Origin: Psychrobacillus lasiicapitis
GTDB taxonomy: Bacteria; Bacillota; Bacilli; Bacillales_A; Planococcaceae
Assembly: GCF_006861795.1 (NCBI RefSeq)
Contig: NZ_VDGH01000011.1
Span: forward strand, 70,418-134,417
Reading direction: 5' to 3'
DNA length: 64,000 nt
This document shows, piece after piece, positions 37,565 through 46,582 of this stretch. The notes under the pieces were generated by a model. It had not been told where the DNA came from. It saw only the letters and a list, made by a program, of their open reading frames with translations, and ran no database searches. Positions within the stretch are counted from its first letter, which is position 1, and every line of letters begins with the position of its first letter. The position numbers and the translations under genes are program-made.

Positions 37565-37913
37565 CCTCTTCTATTTGATATTTTACAAATCCATAGTTTT
37601 CTTCTTGGTTTAATTAAGTTTATGATTTTATTATTTCGAAGTCAAGGTAAAAGAAGTAGTAATTCTCTGCCAACTTCAATGAAAAATTTTAAAGGTAGCT
37701 GTATTTTTCAATCAAATTTCACGACCATTTTATAAAATGAGATTCGGGACGGAAAATAAATATGGGGGAAGTAATTTGAAGATATAAAAAGCGTCTTTAA
37801 ACCATTTTTTTGAGGGTTTTAGTGTAGGAAAAGTAATTGCTTTGAATGATGATTACAATACAAGATTACTATGACCGGGACCGGTATCGAAGGTGTTCAA
37901 AAATCAGCCTAGT
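37565..37913. other. Intergenic stretch beside a broken gene
   Basis: About 350 bp between the GST gene and the Hen1 remnant. I see no gene or repeat. A short open stretch on the plus strand near 37818-37878 (GKVIALNDDYNTRLL then stop) has no ribosome site and no known match. It may be debris from the deletions that damaged hen1. Confidence 0.4.
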
Positions 37914-38548
37914 TTAACAGATACCTTTCCTTCTCCCGAACCAAAACGGTAATTGCTTCGCAAGAATCGGCTGTTGGGTTTCTTCTTGGTGTTCAAAGTG
38001 ATCGTATAATTCCTTGAATCTTAATTCCTTGGGGTGGACATTTCTGAAAGTTTAATATAGCAGGCTGAGCTTTTCTCTTTTATTTGAAATGAATAGTCCG
38101 TTTCTCCAAACTCGATGGCAACCTCATAGCCTAACGGTTCAAAAAGATTGCGAATCTCCTGTTCACTTAACTCCGTTGCCACAGGACCAAAACTAAAATG
38201 GAAAGAAAAAGAGTGCTCTACCCATTTTTCATAAGCTTCTTTTGGCTTGCCATTTAATGCAGTACTCAAAGCAGAACGAATAAGCGAAGTGAAAATACTA
38301 CTCACCGCAAATTCCCTGTCATTTATGTAGTTTGTAATGTCATAAGCACCAGAAGACTGATTGATAAGTGAAAGAGAATCAGTCGTAACAAAGATTGTCA
38401 TCTCCATCTGTTTATCTGTAAATGTAGAAAAAAAGAGCCGTATCGCATGATCTTTTTGGGTTCGCTCGTATAAATTACTTGGAATTTTAGCAAGCAGATG
38501 GGAGAGAACTTGTACATTTTCACCTGTCGCTCTAATCGTTAGTTGCAC
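37914..38548 (-). pseudogene. hen1: Truncated bacterial Hen1 (RNA-repair 3'-terminal 2'-O-methyltransferase)
   Basis: The first 170 or so residues from GTG 38548 match the bacterial Hen1 N-terminal domain: QLTIRATGENVQVLSHLLAK, NLYERTQKDH, YDITNYINDREFAVSSIFTS, STALNGKPKEAYEKWVEH and LFEPLGYEV. The frame then stops at 38021 after KLSEMSTPRN. In the neighbouring frame, the sequence continues as PKELRFKELYDHFEHQEETQ, which belongs about 60-70 residues later in Hen1, and ends at 37914. The methyltransferase domain is missing. So this is an internal deletion plus truncation. No pnkp gene is nearby. Confidence 0.75.
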
Positions 38549-38570
38549 TATATCCACCCTTTCCTGTTTT

Positions 38571-39275
38571 TCATTGTCTATCTAAATGAGAAGGCGTATC
38601 GCGAAGAAGTTGGACAAAAAGCCCATCTCCTTCTAACCATTCAGCGATGAGAATATCTTTATCGCTTGTAATCCCTTTTGCATGAAGCTGACCGGTTAAC
38701 CACACCTCATCAAAACCTAAGTCTTCTATTTCATCCCATAAAACTTTGCCATCTCTTATTAAAGTTACTGGCGCATAAACTGTTTTAGAAACTAGATTGA
38801 GATCCTCTTGAGTTGTTTTTTGATACTTGGATTTCTTTAAAATACTTAACGATCCATTTGCTTCTAAATAACAATATGCGACCTCTCGAATAGAAAAGGT
38901 TTCACTTTGTCTAAGTAAGCTTTGAAGCTGATTCAAATTCATTCGGTTTTTCTTTAATTGTTCTCGGTCCACCACGCCATTTTTTATCAATGCGGATGGT
39001 TTTCCTTCAAATATTCCACGTATAGCTAAAAACTTTTGCCCAAGAAATTCAACGATGAAAAGTAAAATACTCCATAGTGCCATCGTATAAATAATATAAA
39101 ATAACCCTACATCATTATGATACAATCCATTACCAAGTAATTCACCTAATACTATCGCAGCAATGAAAGTAAAAGGGCTTATTTGCTTAATGATTTTCTT
39201 CCCTACAAATTTAACGATTAAAAAAAGAAGAAAAAAACCGACAATCAATTCTATAGTAATATTTAATATGTGCAC
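38571..39275 (-). CDS. DUF421 membrane protein (YetF-like)
   Basis: 234 residues. Three membrane segments at the N-terminus (ELIVGFFLLFLIVKFVGKK, FTFIAAIVLGELLGNG, ALWSILLFIVEFLG) are followed by the cytoplasmic DUF421/YetF domain with KNRMNLNQLQSLLRQSETFS and LIRDGKVLWDEIEDLGFDEVWL. Spore-associated paralogues of this family are common in Bacilli. GTG 39275 gives an N-terminus aligned with YetF, although AAGGA sits only 3 nt before it. A GTG at 39347 would add 24 unlikely residues. Confidence 0.85.
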   Translation of the reverse strand: MHILNITIELIVGFFLLFLIVKFVGKKIIKQISPFTFIAAIVLGELLGNGLYHNDVGLFYIIYTMALWSILLFIVEFLGQKFLAIRGIFEGKPSALIKNGVVDREQLKKNRMNLNQLQSLLRQSETFSIREVAYCYLEANGSLSILKKSKYQKTTQEDLNLVSKTVYAPVTLIRDGKVLWDEIEDLGFDEVWLTGQLHAKGITSDKDILIAEWLEGDGLFVQLLRDTPSHLDRQ

Positions 39276-39313
39276 TTTCCTTACAACCCCGTTCCAGCTA
39301 TTCTTTCGACTAG

Positions 39314-39466
39314 TTATCTCCCAATTGCCGAAGATATAAAACTCCACTGAAGAAACTCAGCGTTACTGGATTGTTTGTCACGAATCCACTTCCATAAAAT
39401 TACTATTACAACTAAACCGGTGATTATTACAACTAAAAGCTCCAGTTTTCCAACTAAACCTTCCAT
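39314..39466 (-). CDS. Possible 50-residue membrane peptide running out of the repeat array
   Basis: An ATG at 39466, inside the 21-bp array, opens a 50-codon frame. It begins MEGLVGKLELLVVIITGLVV, continues as a hydrophobic helix with a basic flank (ILWKWIRDKQ), and stops at 39314, overlapping the upstream part of the DUF421 frame. The ribosome site is poor (AGAGGG 11 nt away). It may be fortuitous. Confidence 0.2.
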   Translation of the reverse strand: MEGLVGKLELLVVIITGLVVIVILWKWIRDKQSSNAEFLQWSFISSAIGR

Positions 39467-39500
39467 TTTTCCAACTAAACCCTCTTGTTTTCCAACTAAA
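39409..39500. repeat. 21-bp-period repeat array, five units
   Basis: CAACTAAA cores start at 39409, 39430, 39451, 39472 and 39493, exactly 21 bp apart. On the minus strand each unit is TTTAGTTGGAAAA (three copies identical) or TTTAGTTGTAATA (two copies), followed by 8 variable bases: CAAGAGGG, ATGGAAGG, CTGGAGCT, ATCACCGG. It lies between the gntP terminator and the DUF421 gene. Confidence 0.9.
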
Positions 39501-39506
39501 AATTTT

Positions 39507-39547
39507 AGAAAAAAATAACCGCCATCCCAAAAGGATAGCGGTTATTT
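39507..39547 (-). terminator. Terminator after the GntP permease gene
   Basis: AAATAACCGCCATCC/GGATAGCGGTTATTT stem, followed on the minus strand by TTTTTCTAAAATTTTT. Confidence 0.88.
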
Positions 39548-39560
39548 CTAAATATGATTC

Positions 39561-41018
39561 TTAAACAAGTCCAGTCAATAGATACACACCAATGACAAAG
39601 AAACATGCTAATGTCTTAATAATCGTAATCGCAAATATATCTTTATATGATTGGCGATGAGTGAGTCCACAAACCATTAGTAATGTAAGAACTGCTCCAT
39701 TATGTGGTAAAGTATCCATCCCACCCGCTGCCATCGCAATGACACGGTGCATAACTTCTAAAGGAATACCGGCAGCATTTGCAGCCTCCACATACTTTTC
39801 TGCCATAATACCTAGACTAAAACTTAATCCACCGGAGCCGGATCCTGTAATACCGGCTAGCGCATTCGTTAACACAGCACCATTGACTAAAGGATGCGTA
39901 AAAGTTGTAGCTAAGAAATTCTGAACGACAGCAAAACCTGGTAAAGCTGAAATAATCCCTCCGAAACCAAACTCGGAAGCGGTATTCATTGTAGCAAGTA
40001 AAGCACCACTTATACCGACACTTAAACTATCCTTGAAACTCAATTTAACTGCATCGAAGTTTAAAGCGATAGCAGTAAAAATCCCTACAAGAAGAGCAAG
40101 CTCCACCGACCAAAGTCCGAGTTGCTGATTGATATTTACAGTTCCATATTGTGCTTGATTAATGCTAGCAAAATCAAATCCATCTGGATACCATTTCGGA
40201 ATATAAGTAGTGAACAACTTATTCATTACTCCGACTAATAGCAGCGGAAGAAAAGCTAACCAATCTTTCACATCTATTTTTGCATTTAACATAGTAGAAC
40301 TAGGGGCTGCCATCGCTTCACTTGTAGCAGCCATTTCGCTAGCAGCCGGTGACTCGGTAATCGCATTTTTTCCAATACCATAATAACCTTCACCGTTCTT
40401 AGCTGCTTTTCGTCGACGACTTTCTAAATAAAACATACCAACTACAAAAATAAACAGTGCACCGATTCCCCCTAGATATGGAGCTGCATAAACGTTCGTA
40501 TCAAAAAAGGTGGTTGGAATAACATTTTGAATCTGTGGCGATCCAGGAATTGCATCCATCGAAAAAGTAAAAGCACTAAATGCAATAGTAGCTGGAATTA
40601 GTCGTTTCGGAATATTCGCTTCACGGAACAACTGATTAGCAAATGGATAAATCGCAAATACGGCTACGAATAAACTTACTCCACTATAAGTTAGAATAGC
40701 TCCCAATATGACGACAGTAAGAATAGCTTGTCTAACTCCAATGAATCGAATAATTACTTTTGCTATTCTTGCCGCGATACCAGACATCTCAATTACTTTA
40801 CCGAAAATCGCCCCAAGTAAGAATACTGGAAAATAGGATTTTACGAAGCCGACCATTTTTTCCATAAAGATATTCGAAAAGAACGGTAAGACATGACTCG
40901 GATCTGTTAAAAACACGGCAAGTAAAGCACATATTGGAGCAATAATAATGACTGAAAATCCACGATAAGCTAAAAACATGAGTAGTCCTAGAGCTAATAG
41001 AATAATAATTAGATCCAT
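39561..41018 (-). CDS. GntP-family organic acid:H+ symporter
   Basis: 485 residues with about 12 membrane segments, GntP/CitMHS-like. Typical parts are ALGLLMFLAYRGFSVIIIAPI at the start, FGKVIEMSGIAARIAK, and GITGSGSGGLSFSLG. Members carry gluconate or other hydroxy/keto acids such as 3-hydroxybutyrate. It lies downstream of the MaoC and carboxylase genes on the same strand, 157 bp from them. Transport of a branched or short acid that feeds the catabolic operon is possible, but this is inference. Confidence 0.87.
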   Translation of the reverse strand: MDLIIILLALGLLMFLAYRGFSVIIIAPICALLAVFLTDPSHVLPFFSNIFMEKMVGFVKSYFPVFLLGAIFGKVIEMSGIAARIAKVIIRFIGVRQAILTVVILGAILTYSGVSLFVAVFAIYPFANQLFREANIPKRLIPATIAFSAFTFSMDAIPGSPQIQNVIPTTFFDTNVYAAPYLGGIGALFIFVVGMFYLESRRRKAAKNGEGYYGIGKNAITESPAASEMAATSEAMAAPSSTMLNAKIDVKDWLAFLPLLLVGVMNKLFTTYIPKWYPDGFDFASINQAQYGTVNINQQLGLWSVELALLVGIFTAIALNFDAVKLSFKDSLSVGISGALLATMNTASEFGFGGIISALPGFAVVQNFLATTFTHPLVNGAVLTNALAGITGSGSGGLSFSLGIMAEKYVEAANAAGIPLEVMHRVIAMAAGGMDTLPHNGAVLTLLMVCGLTHRQSYKDIFAITIIKTLACFFVIGVYLLTGLV

Positions 41019-41175
41019 AAATGTTCTCCTTCTATAGATAAATTTAATAGCAAAGAAAGCGTTAGGAAGGTTTATGAATCTAGAGATAACTCACAGTAAA
41101 TCATATTCCTCTTCAGTTGGAAGCTATTTTCTATTCACCGCTCTGTTATTCTGTCTTCATCCCCTTTTCACTCAT

Positions 41176-41616
41176 TCACTCTATCGTTTTTTGATTCACT
41201 AATAACTTCATTTCAAAAACTGCCACTATTTCGTCCGTTTGTTTCCTAACTTCTTGTAATACCGTCAAAACCCCTTGGTTCGGTCCTTTACTCTTCAAAT
41301 CAATTACTTTCCCTGTAAGATTAATCGTATCTCCAATGAAAGTCGGTGCTGTAAATCTTACGTTATCCATTCCATAGAATGCCACGACAACCCCCGGTTC
41401 AAAATGTACCAATCCCGTTGTAATGGAAAGCACTAGCATTCCATGGGCAATTCGCTGTTTATATTGAGTTTCTTTTGCATATTCAATATTCGTGTGCAAA
41501 GGGAACCAGTCTCCGCTTAAAGCGGAGAACATTACGATATCTGCTTCTGTTATCGTTCTTCCTTTCGACTCCCAAACATCCCCAAGTTGGTAATCTTCAA
41601 AGTATTTATCGAACAT
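41176..41616 (-). CDS. MaoC-like (R)-enoyl-CoA hydratase
   Basis: 146 residues, one hot-dog fold. The hydratase-2 motif appears as ITEADIVMFSALSGDWFPLHTNIEYA (Asp and His of the active site) with RIAHGMLVLSITTGLV. It would hydrate a trans-2-enoyl-CoA. It is the last gene of the catabolic operon, about 75 bp after the carboxyltransferase gene. Confidence 0.88.
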   Translation of the reverse strand: MFDKYFEDYQLGDVWESKGRTITEADIVMFSALSGDWFPLHTNIEYAKETQYKQRIAHGMLVLSITTGLVHFEPGVVVAFYGMDNVRFTAPTFIGDTINLTGKVIDLKSKGPNQGVLTVLQEVRKQTDEIVAVFEMKLLVNQKTIE

Positions 41617-41691
41617 TTCAATCTCCCCTTTGTTTATAAATACTACTTGAATAATTATGGCTCAGCAGAATGTTTTATCTGCTCGGCCAAC

Positions 41692-43230
41692 TTAAACTGG
41701 ATACACCCCATGCTTACGATCAGTGAAAACTAAATACTTAGACATGTAAACGTCCAAACGTGATGCAAGTTCCTCGCGCAAACGATTCGGTTCAACCACA
41801 TCATCAATAATTAAATCTGAAGCTAGACGATAAATATCAATGTCCTCACGATATTCTTCACGCTTTTCAGCAATGAACGAAGCTCTCTCTTCTTCGGGAA
41901 GGGAAGCAATTTTATTTGCATATACTGCATTCACTGCAGCTTCAGGTCCCATTACCGCAATGGAAGCGGTTGGAAGTGCAATACAGCAATCTGGTTCAAA
42001 TGCTGGGCCTGCCATCGCATATAACCCAGCGCCATAAGCTTTGCGTACGATTACTGTCATTTTAGGAACCGTAGCTTCACTCATTGCTGAAATCATCTTA
42101 GCACCATGTCTAATAATGCCCGCTCGTTCTACATTTGTCCCAATCATAAAGCCTGGCACGTCCGCAAGGAACAATAAAGGAATATGATAAGCATCACAAA
42201 GATTAATGAATTTCGCAGCTTTATCTGCACTATCATGGAATAGGACTCCGCCTTTAACACGCGGTTGATTTGCAATTATTCCAACTGGTTGTCCATTGAT
42301 ACGTCCAAGACAAGTAATAAGTTCAGGTGCAAAAAGCTTCTTGATTTCACAAATAGAATCTTCGTCAATAAGACGTTCGATCAGTTGATACATATCAAAT
42401 GGTGCGTTTTGATTTTTCGGTATTAACTGCTCAATGCTTTTTTCAAAGAAAGCTGGTTCTTTCACTTCTGCTTTAGCTGGCTTTTCCGTATAGTTTTCTG
42501 GGAAATACGTTAAGTATTTTCGAGCGTACGCGATCGCTTCTTCTTCACTTGGAACGAGGACGTCTCCACAGCCAGAAACGGAACAATGCATTTTCGCTCC
42601 ACCCATTTCTTCAAGAGACACTTTTTCACCGATAACCATTTCCGCCATACGAGGTGAGCCTAAATACATGGAAGCATTGCCGTCCACCATTACAACGACG
42701 TCACAGAATGCAGGAATATATGCTCCGCCAGCCGCTGATGGTCCAAATAGAAGACAAATTTGCGGTACTTTTCCTGACATTTTAACTTGGTTATAGAAAA
42801 TTCGTCCTGCTCCTCTACGACCAGGGAACATTTCTAGTTGGTCTGTTATGCGAGCACCTGCAGAGTCAACAAGATACAACATTGGACAGCGTAGCTTTTC
42901 AGCTGTTTCCTGAATGCGGATAATTTTTTCTACAGTACGTTGTCCCCAAGAACCTGCCTTAATAGTAGAATCATTAGCCATCACACAAACCGTACGACCA
43001 TGAATTTTACCAATCCCGGTAACTACTCCATCCGCTGGAAGATCACCCGCTAATACATTCGCAAACATACCATCTTCTGCTTTTAAACCATCATCAAACA
43101 GTAAGTTCAATCTATCCCGAACAAACATTTTCGCTTGCTCTTGGTTTTTCTTATGATACTTTTCCTGTCCACCTTGCAAGATGGCATCTTTTTTGATCTG
43201 ATAATCTGTTTGTGAAACTGTCGACGTCAT
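41692..43230 (-). CDS. yngE: Acyl-CoA carboxylase carboxyltransferase subunit (methylcrotonyl-CoA type)
   Basis: 512 residues. Two crotonase-like halves: the N-terminal half has LVDSAGARITDQLEMFPGRR and GPSAAGGAYIPAFCD, the C-terminal half LFLADVPGFMIGTNVERAGI and KAYGAGLYAMAGPAFEPD. These are typical of MccB/PccB. With a biotin carboxylase, a separate biotin carrier and HMG-CoA lyase in the same operon, 3-methylcrotonyl-CoA is the likely substrate (leucine degradation). It ends 12 bp... before the next gene in the run begins downstream at MaoC. Confidence 0.93.
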   Translation of the reverse strand: MTSTVSQTDYQIKKDAILQGGQEKYHKKNQEQAKMFVRDRLNLLFDDGLKAEDGMFANVLAGDLPADGVVTGIGKIHGRTVCVMANDSTIKAGSWGQRTVEKIIRIQETAEKLRCPMLYLVDSAGARITDQLEMFPGRRGAGRIFYNQVKMSGKVPQICLLFGPSAAGGAYIPAFCDVVVMVDGNASMYLGSPRMAEMVIGEKVSLEEMGGAKMHCSVSGCGDVLVPSEEEAIAYARKYLTYFPENYTEKPAKAEVKEPAFFEKSIEQLIPKNQNAPFDMYQLIERLIDEDSICEIKKLFAPELITCLGRINGQPVGIIANQPRVKGGVLFHDSADKAAKFINLCDAYHIPLLFLADVPGFMIGTNVERAGIIRHGAKMISAMSEATVPKMTVIVRKAYGAGLYAMAGPAFEPDCCIALPTASIAVMGPEAAVNAVYANKIASLPEEERASFIAEKREEYREDIDIYRLASDLIIDDVVEPNRLREELASRLDVYMSKYLVFTDRKHGVYPV

Positions 43231-43242
43231 GTTGTTGCCTCC

Positions 43243-44037
43243 TTATTTACCCGTATATTGTGGTGCACGTTTTTCTGCAAATGCACGTAAACCTTCTAAT
43301 CTATCTTCTGTTGGTAACAATTCGTTGTATGCAAGTTCTTCTATTTTCAGTCCGGTATTTAAGTCAACTTCAATCCCATTATTAATGGCTGCTTTTGCTT
43401 GAACTAAGGCAAGCGGGGCATTCTTCGCCATGGATGTAGCAATTTCTAGCGCTTTGTCTAGTAGATTTTCACGAGGGACTACATATTCTAGTATCCCAAG
43501 TGCTCCTGCTTCCTCAGCTGTCAGTCGCTTGGCGCTATAAATGAGTTCTTTTGCCTTTCCAAGTCCGATTAAACGAGGTAAACGCTGTGTTCCTCCAGCT
43601 CCTGGGATAATACCTAAGGAAGTTTCCGTTAAGCCTACTTTTGTCTCTTGCGCTCCAATACGGATATCGCATGCTAGAGCCAACTCCAGCCCACCTCCAA
43701 ACGCCACTCCATTCAAAGCTGCGATAACCGGTTGTGGAAGTGCAGCAACTTCGTTTACAACAGCTCCTATTGATCGAACAGCTTGTCTAACTTCATTTTC
43801 TGACATTGTTTTTCGCTCTTTTAAATCAGCACCTGCACAAAAAGCTTTTTCTCCGGCACCTGTTAAAATAATGACACGGACTTCTCGATTATTTTTTAGC
43901 TCATTAGCAGCCGCCTTTAAATCGTGAAGCATCTGCTTAGATAAAGCATTTGCTGCTTCTGTTCGATTTAAAGTGATGACCGCAATTCCATCGCTGCGCT
44001 TTTCTACTTGTACATTAGTTAATACGTTTTCAACCAT
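43243..44037 (-). CDS. yngF: Enoyl-CoA hydratase (methylglutaconyl-CoA hydratase-like)
   Basis: 264 residues of the crotonase family. The oxyanion-hole segments are AFCAGADLKERKTM and NGVAFGGGLELALACDIRI, and catalytic Glu is expected in LTETSLGIIPGAGGTQRLPR. Its place between HMG-CoA lyase and the carboxyltransferase matches YngF, which hydrates 3-methylglutaconyl-CoA to HMG-CoA. ATG 44037 overlaps the stop of the lyase gene by 8 bp, so the two are translationally coupled. Confidence 0.92.
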   Translation of the reverse strand: MVENVLTNVQVEKRSDGIAVITLNRTEAANALSKQMLHDLKAAANELKNNREVRVIILTGAGEKAFCAGADLKERKTMSENEVRQAVRSIGAVVNEVAALPQPVIAALNGVAFGGGLELALACDIRIGAQETKVGLTETSLGIIPGAGGTQRLPRLIGLGKAKELIYSAKRLTAEEAGALGILEYVVPRENLLDKALEIATSMAKNAPLALVQAKAAINNGIEVDLNTGLKIEELAYNELLPTEDRLEGLRAFAEKRAPQYTGK

Positions 44038-44950
44038 TACAAACAGCCCCTTCTTCTGCATTCAAAATATCCATCTGGCGACTATTCAGCTTTTTCCCTC
44101 TTACTTTTTCAATAAGCTTGGCAGATTTCATTACTGCATTTATATCGATACCAGTTTCAATCCCCATCTCATGAAGCATATACAATAAATCCTCGGTAGC
44201 CACATTTCCAGATGCTCCTTTGGCATAAGGACAGCCTCCTAATCCACCAAGTGCGCTATCAAAAATAGTGATTCCCATTTCAAGTGATTTCACAATGTTT
44301 GCGAGTGCAGTACCTCTTGTATCATGGAAATGCATAGCTAGCTTGCTAGCTTCAAAATGTGGGAGTAGTTCCTCTAGCAAACGTTCTACTTGATTTGGCA
44401 CGCCAACGCCGATTGTGTCGCCTAACGAAAGTTCATCTATTCCCATGGAAAATAAATAATCGCTCACTTTCCTTACTTGTGAAGCCGCTACTGGTCCTTC
44501 ATACGGACAACCTATCACTGTGGATACATAACCTCTGACTGTTTTTCCAGCTGCTTTCGCTTCCTTAACGACTTCGCTTAAAATTGGGTATGTTTCTTCG
44601 ATCGATTTATTAATATTATTTTTATTATGCGCTTCACTTGCTGACATGAAGACGCTCACTTCATCTACATTTGCTTCTAGTGCCCGCTCAAGTCCTCTTA
44701 TGTTAGGAACAAGGGCAGCATATGTGACCCCTTGTTCCCGCCCTATTTTCCCAAGTACTTCCGATGCGTCTGCTAACTGCGGAATCCATTTCGGATGGAC
44801 AAAGGAGCTCACTTCAATATAAGACAGACCTGTTTTAGAAAGTGAGTCGATCCAAGTAATTTTATCTTCTGTTGAAATAGTTTGTTTTTCATTTTGTAAC
44901 CCGTCTCTCGGTCCAACTTCTTTAATCGTTACACTTTTTGGTAGTTTCAA
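44030..44950 (-). CDS. yngG: Hydroxymethylglutaryl-CoA lyase
   Basis: 306 residues, TIM-barrel of the HMGL-like family. The early KEVGPRDGLQNEKQTI has the catalytic Asp and Arg. EVSSFVHPKWIPQLADA follows, and MHFHDTRGTALANI carries metal His residues. The signature cysteine is in GGLGGCPYAKGASGN. It splits HMG-CoA to acetoacetate and acetyl-CoA, the last step of leucine degradation. Confidence 0.95.
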   Translation of the reverse strand: MKLPKSVTIKEVGPRDGLQNEKQTISTEDKITWIDSLSKTGLSYIEVSSFVHPKWIPQLADASEVLGKIGREQGVTYAALVPNIRGLERALEANVDEVSVFMSASEAHNKNNINKSIEETYPILSEVVKEAKAAGKTVRGYVSTVIGCPYEGPVAASQVRKVSDYLFSMGIDELSLGDTIGVGVPNQVERLLEELLPHFEASKLAMHFHDTRGTALANIVKSLEMGITIFDSALGGLGGCPYAKGASGNVATEDLLYMLHEMGIETGIDINAVMKSAKLIEKVRGKKLNSRQMDILNAEEGAVCNG

Positions 44951-44962
44951 AACTTCAACCTC

Positions 44963-45175
44963 CTATTCAACCTCAATGAGTACATCTTCATCATTAACGA
45001 AGTCACCTTCATTAATATGAATTTTCTTTACAACGCCAGTTGTCTCAGCTGTAATCGGAATTTCCATTTTCATTGATTCAAGAATCACTACATCTTGCCC
45101 TTCTTTTACTTCTTCCCCTTCTTTTACTAATACTTTCCATACACTACCTGCCATGCTTGCTACGATGTTTGTCAT
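44963..45175 (-). CDS. yngHB: Biotin carboxyl carrier (single biotinyl domain)
   Basis: 70 residues, a free-standing biotinyl domain. The biotinylated Lys is in ILESMKMEIPI. It carries CO2 between the biotin carboxylase and carboxyltransferase of the same operon. Its 13-bp gaps on both sides show tight operon packing. The stand-alone carrier is the YngHB arrangement, whereas many methylcrotonyl-CoA carboxylases have it fused to the carboxylase subunit. Confidence 0.93.
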   Translation of the reverse strand: MTNIVASMAGSVWKVLVKEGEEVKEGQDVVILESMKMEIPITAETTGVVKKIHINEGDFVNDEDVLIEVE

Positions 45176-45188
45176 ATTAATGCCCTCC

Positions 45189-46544
45189 TTAGTTAGTTGC
45201 TTTTTCAGCTAAATAATATTTATTTACAAAATCAGTTGTTGTATAACCGCTTAAAAATTGTTCGTGGCTGACTGTTTCAATAAGCATTGGGATATTCGTT
45301 TTAATACCTTCTACTTTGTAATTTTCAAGTGCTTCTTTCATTCTTGCGCAAGCCTCACTACGAGTCTCTCCCCAAGTGATCAGTTTGCCGATCATTGGAT
45401 CATAGAATGGCGTCACTTGTGAGCCAGCTTCTATCGCACATTCGTTGCGGACACCTTCTCCTTGCGGCAGTTGAAACGCTGTTATCTTCCCAGGTGAAGG
45501 GAAAAATGTTTTAGGATCTTCTGCATAAATGCGCACTTCAATCGCGTGTCCTTTTCGCCCGACATCTTCCCGCTTAAGAGACAAACGTTCTCCGTAAGCC
45601 ACCTTCAACTGTTGCTCTACTAGATCAAGTCCAGTAATTTCTTCTGTAACTGGATGCTCCACTTGTAGTCTTGTATTCATTTCTAAGAAGTAGAAGTTTT
45701 GCTCACGATCCACTAAAAATTCAATCGTCCCTGCATTGGAATATCCAATATGTTTTGCTGCTTGGACAGCTGCATCGAGCATTTTTTGTCGTGTTTCTTC
45801 ACTAATAAATGGAGAAGGTGCTTCTTCCACCACTTTTTGGTTTCGACGTTGGATAGAGCATTCTCTCTCCCAAAGTGGAATGACATTGCCATGCGTGTCG
45901 GCTAAAATTTGCACTTCAATATGATGCGGTTCTGCGATATATTTTTCTAAGAACATTGTTCCATCACCGAAAAATGATTCTGCTCGTTTTTTATTTCCTT
46001 CGAAAGCTTTCACTAACTCTTCCTCAGAATTAACGAGTTGCATTCCGATCCCACCGCCTCCAGCAGATGCCTTCAGCATAAGTGGATAGCCAATTTTTTT
46101 TCCTGCTTCTTTTGCTTGCTCTTCATTGTCTAAAGCAGTATCAATTCCTTCAACAACCGGTACACCAGCTTCTTTCATCATTTTACGTGCTTCGATTTTA
46201 CTTCCCATGGAAGCGATAATATCTGACGATGGCCCGATAAATACAAGCCCTGCTTCTACACATTTTCTAGCAAATCCAGCATTCTCTGATAAAAGTCCGT
46301 AGCCTGGATGTACAGCCTCTGCTCCACTTTCTTTTGCTACACGAATGATTTCGTCGATATTCAAATAACTTTGATTGACCGGTGGCTTTCCTACGCAGTA
46401 TGCTTCATCAGCATTTCTAACGAACAGAGAGTCAGCATCTGCCTCTGAATAGATGGCAACTGTTTGAATACCAAGGTTTTTACAAGTTCGGATAACCCTT
46501 AATGCAATTTCTCCACGATTGGCAATAATTATTTTAGAAAACAT
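45189..46544 (-). CDS. yngH: Biotin carboxylase subunit
   Basis: 451 residues, AccC-like. Start KIIIANRGEIALRVIRTCKNLG, the ATP-grasp glycine loop MLKASAGGGGIGM, catalytic-region NFYFLEMNTRLQVEHPVTEE and GHAIEVRIYAEDP. It carboxylates the biotin of the small carrier gene that follows it 13 bp downstream. The operon context points to methylcrotonyl-CoA carboxylase rather than the fatty-acid enzyme. Confidence 0.94.
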   Translation of the reverse strand: MFSKIIIANRGEIALRVIRTCKNLGIQTVAIYSEADADSLFVRNADEAYCVGKPPVNQSYLNIDEIIRVAKESGAEAVHPGYGLLSENAGFARKCVEAGLVFIGPSSDIIASMGSKIEARKMMKEAGVPVVEGIDTALDNEEQAKEAGKKIGYPLMLKASAGGGGIGMQLVNSEEELVKAFEGNKKRAESFFGDGTMFLEKYIAEPHHIEVQILADTHGNVIPLWERECSIQRRNQKVVEEAPSPFISEETRQKMLDAAVQAAKHIGYSNAGTIEFLVDREQNFYFLEMNTRLQVEHPVTEEITGLDLVEQQLKVAYGERLSLKREDVGRKGHAIEVRIYAEDPKTFFPSPGKITAFQLPQGEGVRNECAIEAGSQVTPFYDPMIGKLITWGETRSEACARMKEALENYKVEGIKTNIPMLIETVSHEQFLSGYTTTDFVNKYYLAEKATN

Positions 46545-46582
46545 ATATCTCGCTCCTTTTTAAACAATCTTTATAAACTCTA

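Noticed and set aside
35918-39500. CRISPR array
   Set aside because: The 21-bp period with 8-bp variable parts is too short for repeats and spacers, and no cas genes are present.
41050-41066. CcpA (cre) site near the GntP gene (AAAGAAAGCGTTAGG)
   Set aside because: Only one half fits the cre consensus; the other half lacks symmetry.
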